A stretch of 64,000 nucleotides of DNA. Origin: Azophilus sp965221755. Its GTDB lineage: Bacteria > Pseudomonadota > Gammaproteobacteria > Pseudomonadales > Azotimanducaceae. The notes beneath the pieces are model-generated. The model was given only the letters and a program-made list of their open reading frames with translations. It was not told the DNA's origin and made no database searches. The stretch covers positions 2,604,001 through 2,668,000 of the forward strand of contig OZ244921.1 of assembly GCA_965221755.1 (NCBI GenBank). The letters run 5' to 3'. This document shows positions 10,101 to 18,904 of this stretch, one piece after another. Numbering within the stretch: the stretch's first letter is position 1; the number at the start of each line of letters is the position of its first letter. Position numbers and translations under genes: made by a program.

Positions 10101-11716
10101 GCCACAAGGTGGATGAGGTGATTGCCGGCATCCGCCATTCGACCCCGGGAGTGGGCCTGATCAGCCCGCCGCCGCACCACGACATCTACTCCATCGAGGA
10201 CATCGCCCAACTCATCCATGACCTCAAGAACGGCAATCCGAATGCCCGCATCAGCGTCAAGCTCGGGGCCGAGATCGGCGTCGGCGCGGTGGCCGCCGGG
10301 GTCACCAAGGCGCGGGCCGACCACTTGGTCATCGCCGGCGATTCCGGCGGCACCGGCGCATCGCCCCTGACCTCCATCAAGCATGCCGGGCTGCCTTGGG
10401 AGCTGGGCATTGCGGAGACCCATCAGACGCTGGTGGTCAACAACCTGCGCTCCCGGGTGGTGCTGCAGACCGACGGCCAGCTCAAGACCGGACGGGACGT
10501 CGCCATCGCCTGCCTGCTGGGCGCGGAGGAGTTCGGCTTCGCCACGGCGCCCTTGGTGACGCTGGGCTGCATCATGATGCGCAAATGCCATCTGAACACC
10601 TGCCCGGTGGGCATCGCCACCCAGGATCCGGCGCTGCGGCGGAAGTTCCAAGGCCAGCCGGAACACGCCATCAACTACTTCTTCATGGTGGCCAAGGAGC
10701 TGCGCCGGATCATGGCCGGCCTGGGCTTTCGCACCGTCAACGAGATGGTCGGCAGGGTGGATGCGCTCGATGCCGAGGCGGCGGTCAGCCACTGGAAAAG
10801 CAAGGGCGTGAGCTTAAGCGAACTGCTCACGCCGGCCCAGGAGCCGGATGGGTTTCTCGGCGCCTACGCCCGCCACAGCCAAGACCATGAGCTGGACCGG
10901 GCGCTGGACAACCGGCTGATCGAGCTGGCGGGGCCGGCTTTGGCCGATGGCGGCCGCAGCGGCCGGCGGGTGCGCCGCGAGCTGCCCATCGTCAACACCA
11001 ACCGGGTGGTGGGCGCGATGCTCTCCCACCACATCATCCGCACCGTCGGCCCGAAGATGCTCCAGGACGGCGCCGTCCATTTCAAGCTCAAGGGCAGCGC
11101 CGGTCAGAGCTTGGGCTGTTGGCTGGCCAAGGGCGTGACCCTGGAGGTGGAAGGGGACGCCAACGACTACGTGGGCAAGGGCCTGTCGGGAGGGCGGATC
11201 GTCATCTACCCGCCCAAGGCCTCCAAGTTCGCCGCCGAGGACAACATCCTGATCGGCAACGTGGCGCTGTACGGCGCCACCAGCGGCGAGTGCTATTTCC
11301 GCGGCGTGGCGGCGGAGCGGTTCTGCGTGCGCAACAGCGGCGCCGTGGCGGTGGTGGAAGGGGTCGGCGACCACGGCTGCGAGTACATGACCGGCGGACG
11401 GGTGGCCGTGCTCGGCCCCACCGGACGCAACTTCGCCGCCGGCATGAGCGGCGGCATTGCCTACGTTTGGAACCCCAAGGGCGCCTTCAGCGCGCTGTGC
11501 AACCCGGAAATGGTCGAACTCGAGCCGCTTGCCGACGCCGAGGACGTCAGCGAATTGCGGCGCATGGTCGAAGCCCACCGGCGGCATACGGACTCCGCCG
11601 TGGCCGGGCGCCTGCTGGCCCGCTGGAAGCGCGCCTTGAGCGAGTTCGTGAAGGTGATGCCCGTGGACTACAAGCGGGTGCTCATGCAGCGCAAATCGAT
11701 GATCGCGGCTGGCTGA
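7121..11716 (+). CDS. gltB: Glutamate synthase (NADPH) large subunit
   Basis: Forms two glutamates from glutamine and 2-oxoglutarate together with GltD. 1,531 residues. The first 32 residues look like the removed propeptide, exposing Cys33 of the DSCGVGF motif as the N-terminal nucleophile of the glutaminase domain (about 33-430). A central domain, the FMN-binding synthase domain (about 840-1200, with CHLNTCPVGIATQ as the [3Fe-4S] ligand region) and the C-terminal beta-helix GXGXG domain follow. The reading frame is open upstream to 6833, but that stretch is repeat DNA. gltD starts 6 bases after the stop. Confidence 0.97.
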   Translation: MTELRNGQNRKASLGGLPPKQGLYDPAWEKDSCGVGFICDIKGRPSREIIESALSMNGCMEHRGGLGYEKNTGDGAGILLGMPHRFMEWAVGQDLGAELPPLGGYGAGIVFLPTDAAQRERCKALMSWVIEDAGQTCLGWRRLPVSPDDAVIGKAARAAMPRMEQLFIAAKGEAAEDREAFERKLYLIRKHATHRLRGAANPSQRKMFYVCSLSSKVIVYKGMLTPKQLGPFFDDLADEEFESHLAMVHSRFSTNTFPSWDRAQPNRFMSHNGEINTLLGNANAMNSREGVVRSERFGDDLPKLFPIVEADCSDSGTFDNVLEFLLMSGRTLQEAVLMMIPEAWQQHAGMDPARRDFYEYHSCLMEPWDGPASIAFTDGTTIGAVLDRNGLRPSRYLITDDGKCIMASETGVVPVDPAKVVEKGRLQPGRIFLIDFEQGRMIPDEEIKSEWAKARPYGEWLRRQRIDLDELPAAQAPAGDPATLTARMNAFGYTVETLQIMLLPLVKELRDPLGSMGNDAALAVMSDKPRLLYDYFKQRFAQVTNPAIDSIREEVIMALECHCGPERNLLEATEAHAGRLRIAHPILSDGQLAAIKHLNHRGWRSAVIDITFPVGSGKAGLEAALDRICAEASQAIARGDSLVVLSDRAMGAERVAVSALLAVGAVHHHLVAEHERTRIGVIVETGEAREVHHHCLLVGYGADAINPYVAFEALRDAREQGYLKDAAHIGSDEDVVAAYRKGVGKGMLKVMAKMGISTLQSYKGAQIFEAVGLAEDVIERAFRGTASRVRGVGMEVLAEEMERRHRLGYPSRGDNVAVLPNPGDFHWRRHGDAHMWDPQAIADLQVAARANDEAAYWRFAERANSQGTAQACLRGLLRFKPVGPALDLGQVEPEREIVKRFATGAMSFGSISAESHEALAIAMNRIGGKSNTGEGGEDPRRFEPLPGGDSKRSAIKQVASGRFGVTINYLANADELQIKIVQGAKPGEGGELPGHKVDEVIAGIRHSTPGVGLISPPPHHDIYSIEDIAQLIHDLKNGNPNARISVKLGAEIGVGAVAAGVTKARADHLVIAGDSGGTGASPLTSIKHAGLPWELGIAETHQTLVVNNLRSRVVLQTDGQLKTGRDVAIACLLGAEEFGFATAPLVTLGCIMMRKCHLNTCPVGIATQDPALRRKFQGQPEHAINYFFMVAKELRRIMAGLGFRTVNEMVGRVDALDAEAAVSHWKSKGVSLSELLTPAQEPDGFLGAYARHSQDHELDRALDNRLIELAGPALADGGRSGRRVRRELPIVNTNRVVGAMLSHHIIRTVGPKMLQDGAVHFKLKGSAGQSLGCWLAKGVTLEVEGDANDYVGKGLSGGRIVIYPPKASKFAAEDNILIGNVALYGATSGECYFRGVAAERFCVRNSGAVAVVEGVGDHGCEYMTGGRVAVLGPTGRNFAAGMSGGIAYVWNPKGAFSALCNPEMVELEPLADAEDVSELRRMVEAHRRHTDSAVAGRLLARWKRALSEFVKVMPVDYKRVLMQRKSMIAAG

Positions 11717-11722
11717 GGAGCA

Positions 11723-13183
11723 GTGGGCAAGCCAACGGGATTCATGGAGTTCGAGCGCCATGCGGCTCCCTACCGGGACGCCGTCGCGCGGCTGCTCGAC
11801 TTCAAGGAGATCTACACGGGCCACGATGCGGGCCGCCTGGCGAAGCAGGGCGCCCGCTGCATGGACTGCGGCGTCCCGTTCTGCCAATCCAATGACGGCT
11901 GCCCGATCCACAACCTGATCCCCGAATGGAACGATCTCGTCTATCGGGGCCATTGGCGCGAGGCGTTGGATCGGCTGCACAAGACCAACAACTTCCCGGA
12001 GTTCACCGGCCGGGTCTGTCCGGCGCCCTGCGAGGGCGCCTGCGTGCTGGGCATCACCGATCCGGCGGTCACCATCAAGAACATCGAGATGGCGATCATC
12101 GACCGGGGCTTCGCGGAAGGCTGGGTGCGGCCCCAGCCACCGGCCTTGCGCACCGGCAAGCGCGTCGCCATTGTCGGTTCCGGCCCTGCCGGCCTTGCCG
12201 CCGCCCAGCAGTTGAATCGCGCCGGGCACCGGGTGACGGTCTATGAGCGGGCCGACCGGATCGGCGGCTTGCTGATGTACGGCATCCCCAACATGAAGCT
12301 CGACAAGGCGGCAGTGGTCGAGCGGCGGCTGGCCCTGATGCGCGCGGAAGGCATTGCCTTGCGCGCCAACGCAACGGTCGCCGACGGCCAAGGCGGCAGC
12401 ATCGACAGCCGCGCCTTGGCCGAGGAGAGCGATGCGGTGCTGCTCGCCACCGGCGCCACCGTGCCGAGGGACCTGCCGATTCCCGGTCGGGAACTGGACG
12501 GCATTCAGTTCGCCATGGCCTTCCTCACCGAGAACACCAGGAGCCTACTCGATTCCGGCTTCGAGGACGGCGCCTTCACGTCGGCCAAGGACCGGCATGT
12601 GGTCGTCATCGGCGGCGGCGACACCGGGGCGGACTGCATCGGCACCGCCTTGCGCCACGGCTGCCGCAGCCTGGTCAACTTCGAGCTCTTTCCGCAACCG
12701 CCTGCGGAGCGCGCCGCAGACAACCCCTGGCCCACTTGGCCGCTGGTTTTCCGCACCGACTACGCCCATCAGGAGTCGGCCGCCCGCTTTGGCTCGGATC
12801 CTCGGGTGTATCTGGTTTCGTCGGTGGAGTTCCTGGGCGACGGCGGCCGGGTCAAGGCCATTCGCACGGTGGACGTCTCCTTCGAGAACGGCCAGTTCAA
12901 GAACGTCGAGGGCACGATGCGGGAGTGGCCGGCCGACTTGGTGCTGCTGGCGATGGGCTTCCTGGGGCCGGAGCGCGAGGCGTCCGACCCGCTCGCCATC
13001 GACTACGACGAACGCAGCAACTACCGGGCTGAATACGGCGCCTACCGGACCAACGTGGCGAACGTGTTCGCCGCCGGCGACTGCCGCCGGGGCCAGTCCT
13101 TGGTGGTGCGGGCGATCAACGAGGGTCGGGAGGCCGCTCGGGAAATTGACCGCTACCTGATGGGCGCTACGGAACTGCCTTGA
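11723..13183 (+). CDS. gltD: Glutamate synthase small subunit
   Basis: 486-residue FAD/NADPH oxidoreductase that feeds electrons to GltB. The N-terminal Fe-S region has cysteines in CMDCGVPFC and CPAPCEGAC, followed by the FAD dinucleotide motif VGSGPAGLAAAQ (near 155-166) and the NADPH motif IGGGDTGADC. GTG start with GAGGAG 3-4 bases upstream. Confidence 0.97.
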   Translation: MGKPTGFMEFERHAAPYRDAVARLLDFKEIYTGHDAGRLAKQGARCMDCGVPFCQSNDGCPIHNLIPEWNDLVYRGHWREALDRLHKTNNFPEFTGRVCPAPCEGACVLGITDPAVTIKNIEMAIIDRGFAEGWVRPQPPALRTGKRVAIVGSGPAGLAAAQQLNRAGHRVTVYERADRIGGLLMYGIPNMKLDKAAVVERRLALMRAEGIALRANATVADGQGGSIDSRALAEESDAVLLATGATVPRDLPIPGRELDGIQFAMAFLTENTRSLLDSGFEDGAFTSAKDRHVVVIGGGDTGADCIGTALRHGCRSLVNFELFPQPPAERAADNPWPTWPLVFRTDYAHQESAARFGSDPRVYLVSSVEFLGDGGRVKAIRTVDVSFENGQFKNVEGTMREWPADLVLLAMGFLGPEREASDPLAIDYDERSNYRAEYGAYRTNVANVFAAGDCRRGQSLVVRAINEGREAAREIDRYLMGATELP

Positions 13184-13525
13184 CGTGCGCACCGAAGCGC
13201 GCCTTCGGTGCGCTTCGGTGCGCATTGAAGTTTGGCTGGCGCCAAACTCCGTGCGTTGCGGGTGCGGGGCTGCGGAGGTGAGTGGATGGGTGGAAGCTGT
13301 GCGGTAGGTTGCCCGGATGCTGGGCGAACGCGCGCCTTCGGTGTGCGTCGGTTCGCGTTGGGGTTTGGCTGTTGCCAAACTCCGCGCGTTATGGCGCATG
13401 TCGGGTTGGCGGTGGCTGGCGCCAAATTCGGCGCGTTGGAGGGATGCAGGCATGGAAGCGAATCCATGGGTGGCAAGCGCCGCATTGGAGGGCATTGGAG
13501 GGCTTGAAACGATGGGAGTGAACCG
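13184..13525. repeat. Degenerate REP-like palindrome cluster
   Basis: No gene seen between gltD and pccB. The segment opens with a strong hairpin, GCGCACCGAAG (13187-13197) against CTTCGGTGCGC (13203-13213), directly after the gltD stop and without a T tract. Three partial copies of the dispersed element then appear in minus orientation, in a diverged form in which GTTTGGC replaces GTTTCGC (near 13230-13255, 13365-13390 and 13415-13435). It may act as an mRNA 3' stabiliser or attenuator, but only the repeat structure is seen. Confidence 0.65.
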
Positions 13526-15085
13526 ATGAGCGAAAACCGTGCTCACAGCCAACCGGATGCGGCCGCCGACCCGTTGGCCGCCAAGGCGGCCGCCGCCCTG
13601 CTCGGCGGCGGCGAGCGCCGCATTGAGCAGCAGCACGCCAAGGGCAAGCTGACCGCTCGGGAGCGCCTGGGCCTGCTGCTTGACGAAGGCAGCTTCGAGG
13701 AGTGGGACAAGTTCGTTGAGCACCGCAACAGCGACTTCGGCATGGCCGACCGGAAAATCCCCGGCGATGGGGTCGTCACCGGCTACGGCAGCATCAACGG
13801 CCGCTTGGCGTTCGTGTTCAGCCAGGACTTCACGGTGTTCGGGGGCGCCCTGTCGGAGGCCCATGCGGAGAAGATCTGCAAGGTGATGGACCAAGCCATC
13901 AAGGTGGGCGCGCCGGTGATCGGCCTGAACGACTCTGGCGGCGCCCGCATCCAGGAGGGCGTTGCCTCGCTGGGCGGCTACGCCGAGATCTTTCAGCGCA
14001 ACGTCCTCGCTTCGGGGGTGGTGCCGCAGTTGTCCCTGATCATGGGGCCCTGCGCGGGCGGTGCGGTTTACTCGCCCGCCATCACCGACTTCATCTTCAT
14101 GGTGGAGGACTCCTCCTACATGTTCGTCACCGGGCCGGACGTGGTGAGAACGGTCACCCACGAGGTGGTCACGCCGGAGGAGCTCGGCGGCGCCAGCGTC
14201 CACAGCCGCAAGTCCGGCGTGGCCGATCTCGCCATCGCCAATGACGTGGAGGCGCTGCTGCTGACGCGCCGCTTCTTCGACTACCTGCCGCCCAACAATC
14301 GCGAGCAGCCGCCCCGCTGGCCGACCAGCGACCCGGCCAACCGCCATGCGCCGTCGCTCGCCAGCCTGGTGCCGGCGGACCCCGCCAAGCCTTACGACAT
14401 CAAGGAGGCCATCGTCAAGGTGGCCGACGAAGGGGAGTTCTTCGAGCTGCAGCCGGGCTATGCGCAGAACATCGTCATTGGCTTCATCCGCCTGCAGGGG
14501 GCGACCGTCGGCGTGGTCGCCAATCAGCCCATGGTGCTGGCCGGCTGCCTGGACATCGACTCGTCCAAGAAGGGCGCTCGTTTCGTGCGCTTCTGCGACG
14601 CCTTCAACATCCCCATCTTCACGCTGGTGGACGTGCCCGGCTTCATGCCCGGCACCGTCCAGGAGTATGGCGGCATCATCAAGAACGGCGCCAAGCTGCT
14701 CTACGCCTATGCGGAATGCACAGTGCCCAAGGTGACGTTGATCACCCGCAAGGCCTACGGCGGCGCCTACGACGTGATGGCGTCCAAGCATCTGCGCGGC
14801 GACGTCAACTTTGCCTGGCCGAGCGCGGAGATCGCCGTGATGGGCGCCAAGGGAGCGGTTGAGATCATCTTCCGCCAGGACAAGGGCGATGCGGCCCTGA
14901 TCCAGGCGCGCACCGACGAATACCAAGCCAAGTTCGCCAATCCCTTCATCGCCGCCAGCCGCGGCTTTGTGGATGACGTCATTCGGCCCCACGAGACCCG
15001 GGAGCGAGTCTGCAAGTCGTTTGCCATGCTGCGCGACAAGCGGCTTGAGAACCCTTGGCGCAAGCACGGCAACATCCCCCTGTAG
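13526..15085 (+). CDS. pccB: Propionyl-CoA carboxylase beta subunit (carboxyltransferase)
   Basis: Moves the carboxyl group from carboxybiotin to propionyl-CoA, giving methylmalonyl-CoA. 519 residues with the two crotonase-like carboxyltransferase halves: oxyanion-hole glycines in GLNDSGGARIQEGV and MGPCAGGAVYSPA in the first, ANQPMVLAGCLDIDSS and LVDVPGFMPGT in the second. pccA lies 60 bases downstream and the epimerase and mutase are close by, which supports propionyl-CoA over acetyl-CoA as substrate. The start at 13526 matches homologues. Confidence 0.94.
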   Translation: MSENRAHSQPDAAADPLAAKAAAALLGGGERRIEQQHAKGKLTARERLGLLLDEGSFEEWDKFVEHRNSDFGMADRKIPGDGVVTGYGSINGRLAFVFSQDFTVFGGALSEAHAEKICKVMDQAIKVGAPVIGLNDSGGARIQEGVASLGGYAEIFQRNVLASGVVPQLSLIMGPCAGGAVYSPAITDFIFMVEDSSYMFVTGPDVVRTVTHEVVTPEELGGASVHSRKSGVADLAIANDVEALLLTRRFFDYLPPNNREQPPRWPTSDPANRHAPSLASLVPADPAKPYDIKEAIVKVADEGEFFELQPGYAQNIVIGFIRLQGATVGVVANQPMVLAGCLDIDSSKKGARFVRFCDAFNIPIFTLVDVPGFMPGTVQEYGGIIKNGAKLLYAYAECTVPKVTLITRKAYGGAYDVMASKHLRGDVNFAWPSAEIAVMGAKGAVEIIFRQDKGDAALIQARTDEYQAKFANPFIAASRGFVDDVIRPHETRERVCKSFAMLRDKRLENPWRKHGNIPL

Positions 15086-15144
15086 CTCACGTTCGCAGCC
15101 CGCCTTCGCAGCCAATCCCCGGTTTCCTCCACTTGGTGATCGCC

Positions 15145-17142
15145 ATGTCCGATTCAATGTTCAAGAAGATCCTCATCGCCAACCGCGGGGAAATTGCCTG
15201 CCGGGTCATCAGGACCGCCCGCCGGATGGGCATCGCCACGGTTGCGGTGCATTCGGATGCGGATGCCGGCGCCCTCCACGCGCGCATGGCCGATGAATGC
15301 GTGCCGATCGGCGGCGCGGCCTCAGCCGACAGCTATCTGCGCATCGATCGGCTGCTCGACGCCGTGGCGGCGACCGGCGCCGAAGCGGTGCATCCGGGCT
15401 ACGGCTTTCTTTCCGAAAACACCGAGTTCGCCGAGGCCTTGGCCGAGCGCGGCATCGTCTTCATCGGCCCCGGCGCCCACGCCATCACCAGCATGGGCGA
15501 CAAGATCACCTCCAAGCGCATCGCGGCGGCGGCGGGCGTCAACACCATTCCCGGCTACGAGGACGTCATCGAGGGGCCGGACCACGCGGTGGCGATCGCT
15601 CGCAAGATCGGCTATCCGGTCATGCTCAAGGCCAGCGCCGGGGGCGGCGGCAAGGGCATGCGCGTCGTGGGCGACGACGACGAGTGCCGCGCGGGCTTCG
15701 AGCGGGCGGCCAATGAAGCCCGATCGAGCTTTGGCGACGACCGGGTGTTCGCCGAGAAGTTCATTGAGCAGCCGCGCCACATTGAAATTCAGATCATCGC
15801 CGACCGCCACGGCAGCGTCGTCCACCTCGGCGAGCGGGAATGCTCCATCCAGCGCCGCCACCAGAAGGTCATCGAGGAGTCGCCGTCGCCCTTCATGGAT
15901 GCCGCAACCCGCCAGGCCATGGGCGAGCAGGCCATCGCCTTGGCCCGGGCCGTGGACTACGCTTCGGCGGGCACGGTTGAGTTCATCGTTGACGGCAACA
16001 GGAACTTCTACTTCCTGGAAATGAACACCCGTCTGCAGGTGGAGCATCCGATCACCGAGATGGTCACCGGGCAGGACTTGGTGGAGCTGATGATTCGGGT
16101 GGCCGTTGGCGAGCCGCTGCCGTTGACCCAGGACGACGTTCGGCAGAACGGGTGGGCGGTGGAGTCCCGGGTCTATGCCGAGGATCCGTCGCGCAACTTC
16201 CTGCCCGCCATCGGGCGGCTGGTTCGCTGCCGGCCACCGGTCGAGAGCGCGCGGGTGAGGGTGGACACAGGCATCGAGGAGGGCAGCGAGGTTTCCATGT
16301 TCTACGATCCCATGATCGCCAAGCTGGCGACTTGGGGTGAGAGCCGGGAAGCGGCCATCGAGACGATGGGCGAGGCGCTGGATGCGTACTACATCCGCGG
16401 CGTCAATCACAACATCAGCTTTCTGGGCGCCGTCATCGCCCACGAACGATTCCGTGCCGGGCGCTTGACCACCCATTTCATCGACGAGGAGTTCCCGGAC
16501 GGATTCCAAGCGGATTCGCTGCCGGCGGGATCAGCGGACGTTCCGGTGCTTGCCGCGGCGGTGGTTCACCAGACGCGAACCGCCCGTGCTGCCGAAATCA
16601 GCGGCCAAACGCGGCGCTTCGCGCGGTCCGCCAACCCCGATTGGGTGGTGGTCATCAACAAGGCGCCGCACCCCGTTCGGGTGAGGGCCATCGACAATGG
16701 CTTCACCGTTCGCGTTGGCGATGCCGACCATCAAGTGGCTACGCAGTGGCGACCGGGCGAGCCTCTGTTCCGGGCGCGGATTGACGGCGTGCCGGTGCTG
16801 GCGCAGGTGGACGTTGAAGGCACGGGCTACAAGCTGTTTCACCGGGGGGCGGAGGTCTCGGCCTTGGTCCTGAGGGCGCGGGGAGCCGAACTCATCGAGC
16901 ACATGATTGAAAAGGCGCCGCCGGACCTCAGCCGTTTTCTGCTCTCGCCGATGTCGGGGCTGCTGGTGCGGCTGCGCGTGCAGGCCGGGGATGAGGTTGG
17001 GGCTGACGAGGAGCTGGCCGTCGTGGAAGCCATGAAAATGGAGAACAGCCTACGCGCCGTCAACGATGGCGTCGTCAAGGCGGTGCTCGCGTCGGTCGGC
17101 GACAGCTTGGAAGTGGATCAGCCGATCCTGGAGTTCGAATGA
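15145..17142 (+). CDS. pccA: Propionyl-CoA carboxylase alpha subunit (biotin carboxylase and biotin carrier)
   Basis: Carboxylates biotin with ATP and bicarbonate. 665 residues: biotin carboxylase domain (about 1-450; ANRGEIACRVIRTARRMG, glycine-rich loop SAGGGGKGMR, EMNTRLQVEHP), a linker domain for the beta subunit, and a C-terminal biotinyl domain with EAMKMEN holding the biotinylated Lys. An ORF continues upstream to 15055, but the ATG at 15145 gives the family N-terminus MFKKILIANRGE. Confidence 0.95.
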   Translation: MSDSMFKKILIANRGEIACRVIRTARRMGIATVAVHSDADAGALHARMADECVPIGGAASADSYLRIDRLLDAVAATGAEAVHPGYGFLSENTEFAEALAERGIVFIGPGAHAITSMGDKITSKRIAAAAGVNTIPGYEDVIEGPDHAVAIARKIGYPVMLKASAGGGGKGMRVVGDDDECRAGFERAANEARSSFGDDRVFAEKFIEQPRHIEIQIIADRHGSVVHLGERECSIQRRHQKVIEESPSPFMDAATRQAMGEQAIALARAVDYASAGTVEFIVDGNRNFYFLEMNTRLQVEHPITEMVTGQDLVELMIRVAVGEPLPLTQDDVRQNGWAVESRVYAEDPSRNFLPAIGRLVRCRPPVESARVRVDTGIEEGSEVSMFYDPMIAKLATWGESREAAIETMGEALDAYYIRGVNHNISFLGAVIAHERFRAGRLTTHFIDEEFPDGFQADSLPAGSADVPVLAAAVVHQTRTARAAEISGQTRRFARSANPDWVVVINKAPHPVRVRAIDNGFTVRVGDADHQVATQWRPGEPLFRARIDGVPVLAQVDVEGTGYKLFHRGAEVSALVLRARGAELIEHMIEKAPPDLSRFLLSPMSGLLVRLRVQAGDEVGADEELAVVEAMKMENSLRAVNDGVVKAVLASVGDSLEVDQPILEFE

Positions 17143-17164
17143 CCGGAGCGCCCCGGCAAGCAGG

Positions 17165-17192
17165 CCCGCCCGGCCGTTGCGGCGCGGGCGGG
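17165..17192. terminator. Hairpin between convergent genes
   Basis: CCCGCCCG (17165-17172) pairs with CGGGCGGG (17185-17192), with an inner GCCG-TTG-CGGC, making about 12 pairs. It sits between the pccA stop and the end of the convergent hypothetical gene. There is no T tract on either strand, so it may block exonucleases or read-through rather than be a classical intrinsic terminator. Confidence 0.4.
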
Positions 17193-17205
17193 TCGGCGCG
17201 CTGAG

Positions 17206-17805
17206 CTACTTGCCGGTCTCGCTCAATGCATTGAAGCTGCCGCGCAGCGCATCGGCGGTCAACTTCGCGTAGTTGGGAATGTAGTCCCCGCGCCCCTTCT
17301 TGCGGATGGCCTTGCTGGTCAGCAGCCAATCCAAAACCAAGTACACCTGATGGACGGGCAGCCGTTTGCCGTCCGGGGTGGTCAGTTCGGCCAGAATGCT
17401 CTTGCGAAACATCGGGCTGCCGTCGCTGACGATGGTGGCGGCGATTTGCTTGACCGTCGCATAGGGCACGGCGTTGGTCTGTTCGACGTTTTTGGTGTTC
17501 GACCACAGCGTTCTGACCAGGCTGTCGCCGCGTCTTGAGTATTTCGGATAGCCCCGCTTGGGCGGCGACCGGCGGCGCTTCCCGGGCGCTTCGGGTTCGG
17601 CCTTGGAGGCGGCGCGCTTCGGTGCGGCAGGCGCCGTTGGTTCGATGCGTTCGATTTCGGCAATTACGGCGCGCACCTTTTCCGACACCGCTGCCAAGTC
17701 GCCGAGATGCGAGTATTCGCGCTTGGTCACCGCCTCGGTCATTTGCGCTGCCAAGTTCTCGTCCGCCTTGATGAGCGATGGCAGAACCCTATTGAAAACA
17801 CCCAT
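17206..17805 (-). CDS. Hypothetical basic protein, possible winged-helix C-terminus
   Basis: 199 residues, not recognised. An N-terminal helical region (about 1-60) is followed by a low-complexity basic linker (about 62-95, rich in Ala, Pro, Lys, Arg). A conserved-looking C-terminal region (about 95-190: SLVRTLWSNTKNVEQTN, FRKSILAELTT, KAIRKKGRGDYIPNY) could be a helix-turn-helix or DNA-binding fold. The ATG at 17805 has AGGAG 8 bases upstream; a GTG at 17814 overlaps that site and is rejected. It separates pccA from the epimerase and is convergent with pccA. A role in regulating the propionyl-CoA genes is conceivable but inferred only from position. Confidence 0.7.
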   Translation of the reverse strand: MGVFNRVLPSLIKADENLAAQMTEAVTKREYSHLGDLAAVSEKVRAVIAEIERIEPTAPAAPKRAASKAEPEAPGKRRRSPPKRGYPKYSRRGDSLVRTLWSNTKNVEQTNAVPYATVKQIAATIVSDGSPMFRKSILAELTTPDGKRLPVHQVYLVLDWLLTSKAIRKKGRGDYIPNYAKLTADALRGSFNALSETGK

Positions 17806-17904
17806 GTAAAACACTCCTGATCAAGTGGTTTATTGAAAAACAAAAACGCCGCGTTGGTCTTGCCGGCGAAGCGGCATCATATCGCTTATTTGAGAAGTGT
17901 TAAA

Positions 17905-18340
17905 GCGCGACCTGACGGTCGCGAATGGAGTTTCGCTAGCGCGAAACTCCGCGCTCGTCGCTTAGATCGGATTCCGGTATGTTTCTGAATCCGCACAGTG
18001 CGCCACCTGACGGTCGCGGATGGAGTTTCGCTGACGCGAAACTCCGCGCCTTTTGCGTGGGTCAGGTTCCGAAACGTTTCCGAGCCCGCTCGTCGCGGGG
18101 GTCAGGCTCCGATGTGTTTCCGAATCCGCACAGCGCGATCATAAGTTCGCGCGCTTATCGCACATGTGTTTTGTCCAGCGCGAAACTTTGCCGCCGCGGC
18201 GCCGGTTGGGTTCAGATGTCTTTGCCAGCCCGCGTTGCGCCAACCTTTGGTTCGCGTTGCGTTTTGGCTGACGCGAAGCCAAGCGCGCGTTGCTGCATGC
18301 GGCTGGCGACGGGCTTCTGAATTCGGGCGCCCCGGATGGG
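17905..18340 (-). repeat. Cluster of MITE/REP-like elements
   Basis: No gene between 17806 and 18360. One near-complete copy in minus orientation (17905-17996), a second directly adjoining (about 18001-18089), a truncated third (about 18094-18137) and more degraded remnants to about 18310 with cores resembling GCGAAAC. The first ends in TCTGAATCCGCAC, the reverse of the GTGCGGG-type terminus. The pile-up suggests repeated insertion at one site. Confidence 0.8.
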
Positions 18341-18360
18341 CTGTTGGCACCGCTGTTCAA

Positions 18361-18795
18361 TCAAGCCGTTTGCGGGGTGTGATCGTTGCGCCGCACTTCC
18401 TCCAATTCGATCAAGGTGCCGCAGAAGTCCTTGGGATGCAGGAACACCACCGGCAGGTTGTGCGCCCCGATTTTGGGTTTGCCGTCGCCGAGCACACGGG
18501 CGCCCTGGTTGCTGAGACGTTCCGTGGCGGCTTGGATGTCCTCCACTTCGTAACAGATGTGGTGCATGCCGCCGGCTGGATTGTTGGCAAGGAAATTCGC
18601 CACTGGAGAGGCCTCCCCCAATGGATGCAGCAGCTCGATCTTGCTGTTGGGCAGCTCCACGAACACCGTGGTGACGCCATGCTCCGGCAGGGGCACCGGT
18701 TCGGAGACCTCGGCCCCCAGTTGGTTCTTGTACAAGGTGGCGGCCGCCGCCAGATCCGGCACCACAATGGCAACGTGATTCAATCGTCCAATCAC
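18361..18795 (-). CDS. mce: Methylmalonyl-CoA epimerase
   Basis: Interconverts the S product of propionyl-CoA carboxylase and the R substrate of the mutase. 144-residue vicinal-oxygen-chelate protein. Metal ligands fall in RLNHVAIVVPDL, MHHICYEVEDI and GTLIELEEV. GTG start at 18795 with GGAG 6 bases upstream; the open frame reaches 19065, but that part overlaps the intergenic region after the mutase. Same strand as the mutase and about 110 bases downstream, so probably co-transcribed. Confidence 0.93.
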   Translation of the reverse strand: MIGRLNHVAIVVPDLAAAATLYKNQLGAEVSEPVPLPEHGVTTVFVELPNSKIELLHPLGEASPVANFLANNPAGGMHHICYEVEDIQAATERLSNQGARVLGDGKPKIGAHNLPVVFLHPKDFCGTLIELEEVRRNDHTPQTA

Positions 18796-18904
18796 AATAG
18801 GCTCCTTTTGATCGAGTTGATGTTGAATGCGTGACCGCTGTTGGGCCTGCGCCCTTCGTGTGACGGCCGCAGCCGGCGCACCGGCCGTTCGCGGCATCGC
18901 TCCG

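Noticed and set aside
7118..10792. A 1,224-codon open frame antisense to gltB
   Set aside because: Shadow of a high-GC gene: no ribosome site, composition fits the complement of gltB codons, and gltB itself is unmistakable.
12545..15157. 870-codon minus-strand frame opposite gltD and pccB
   Set aside because: Antisense shadow spanning two certain genes and the repeat cluster between them.
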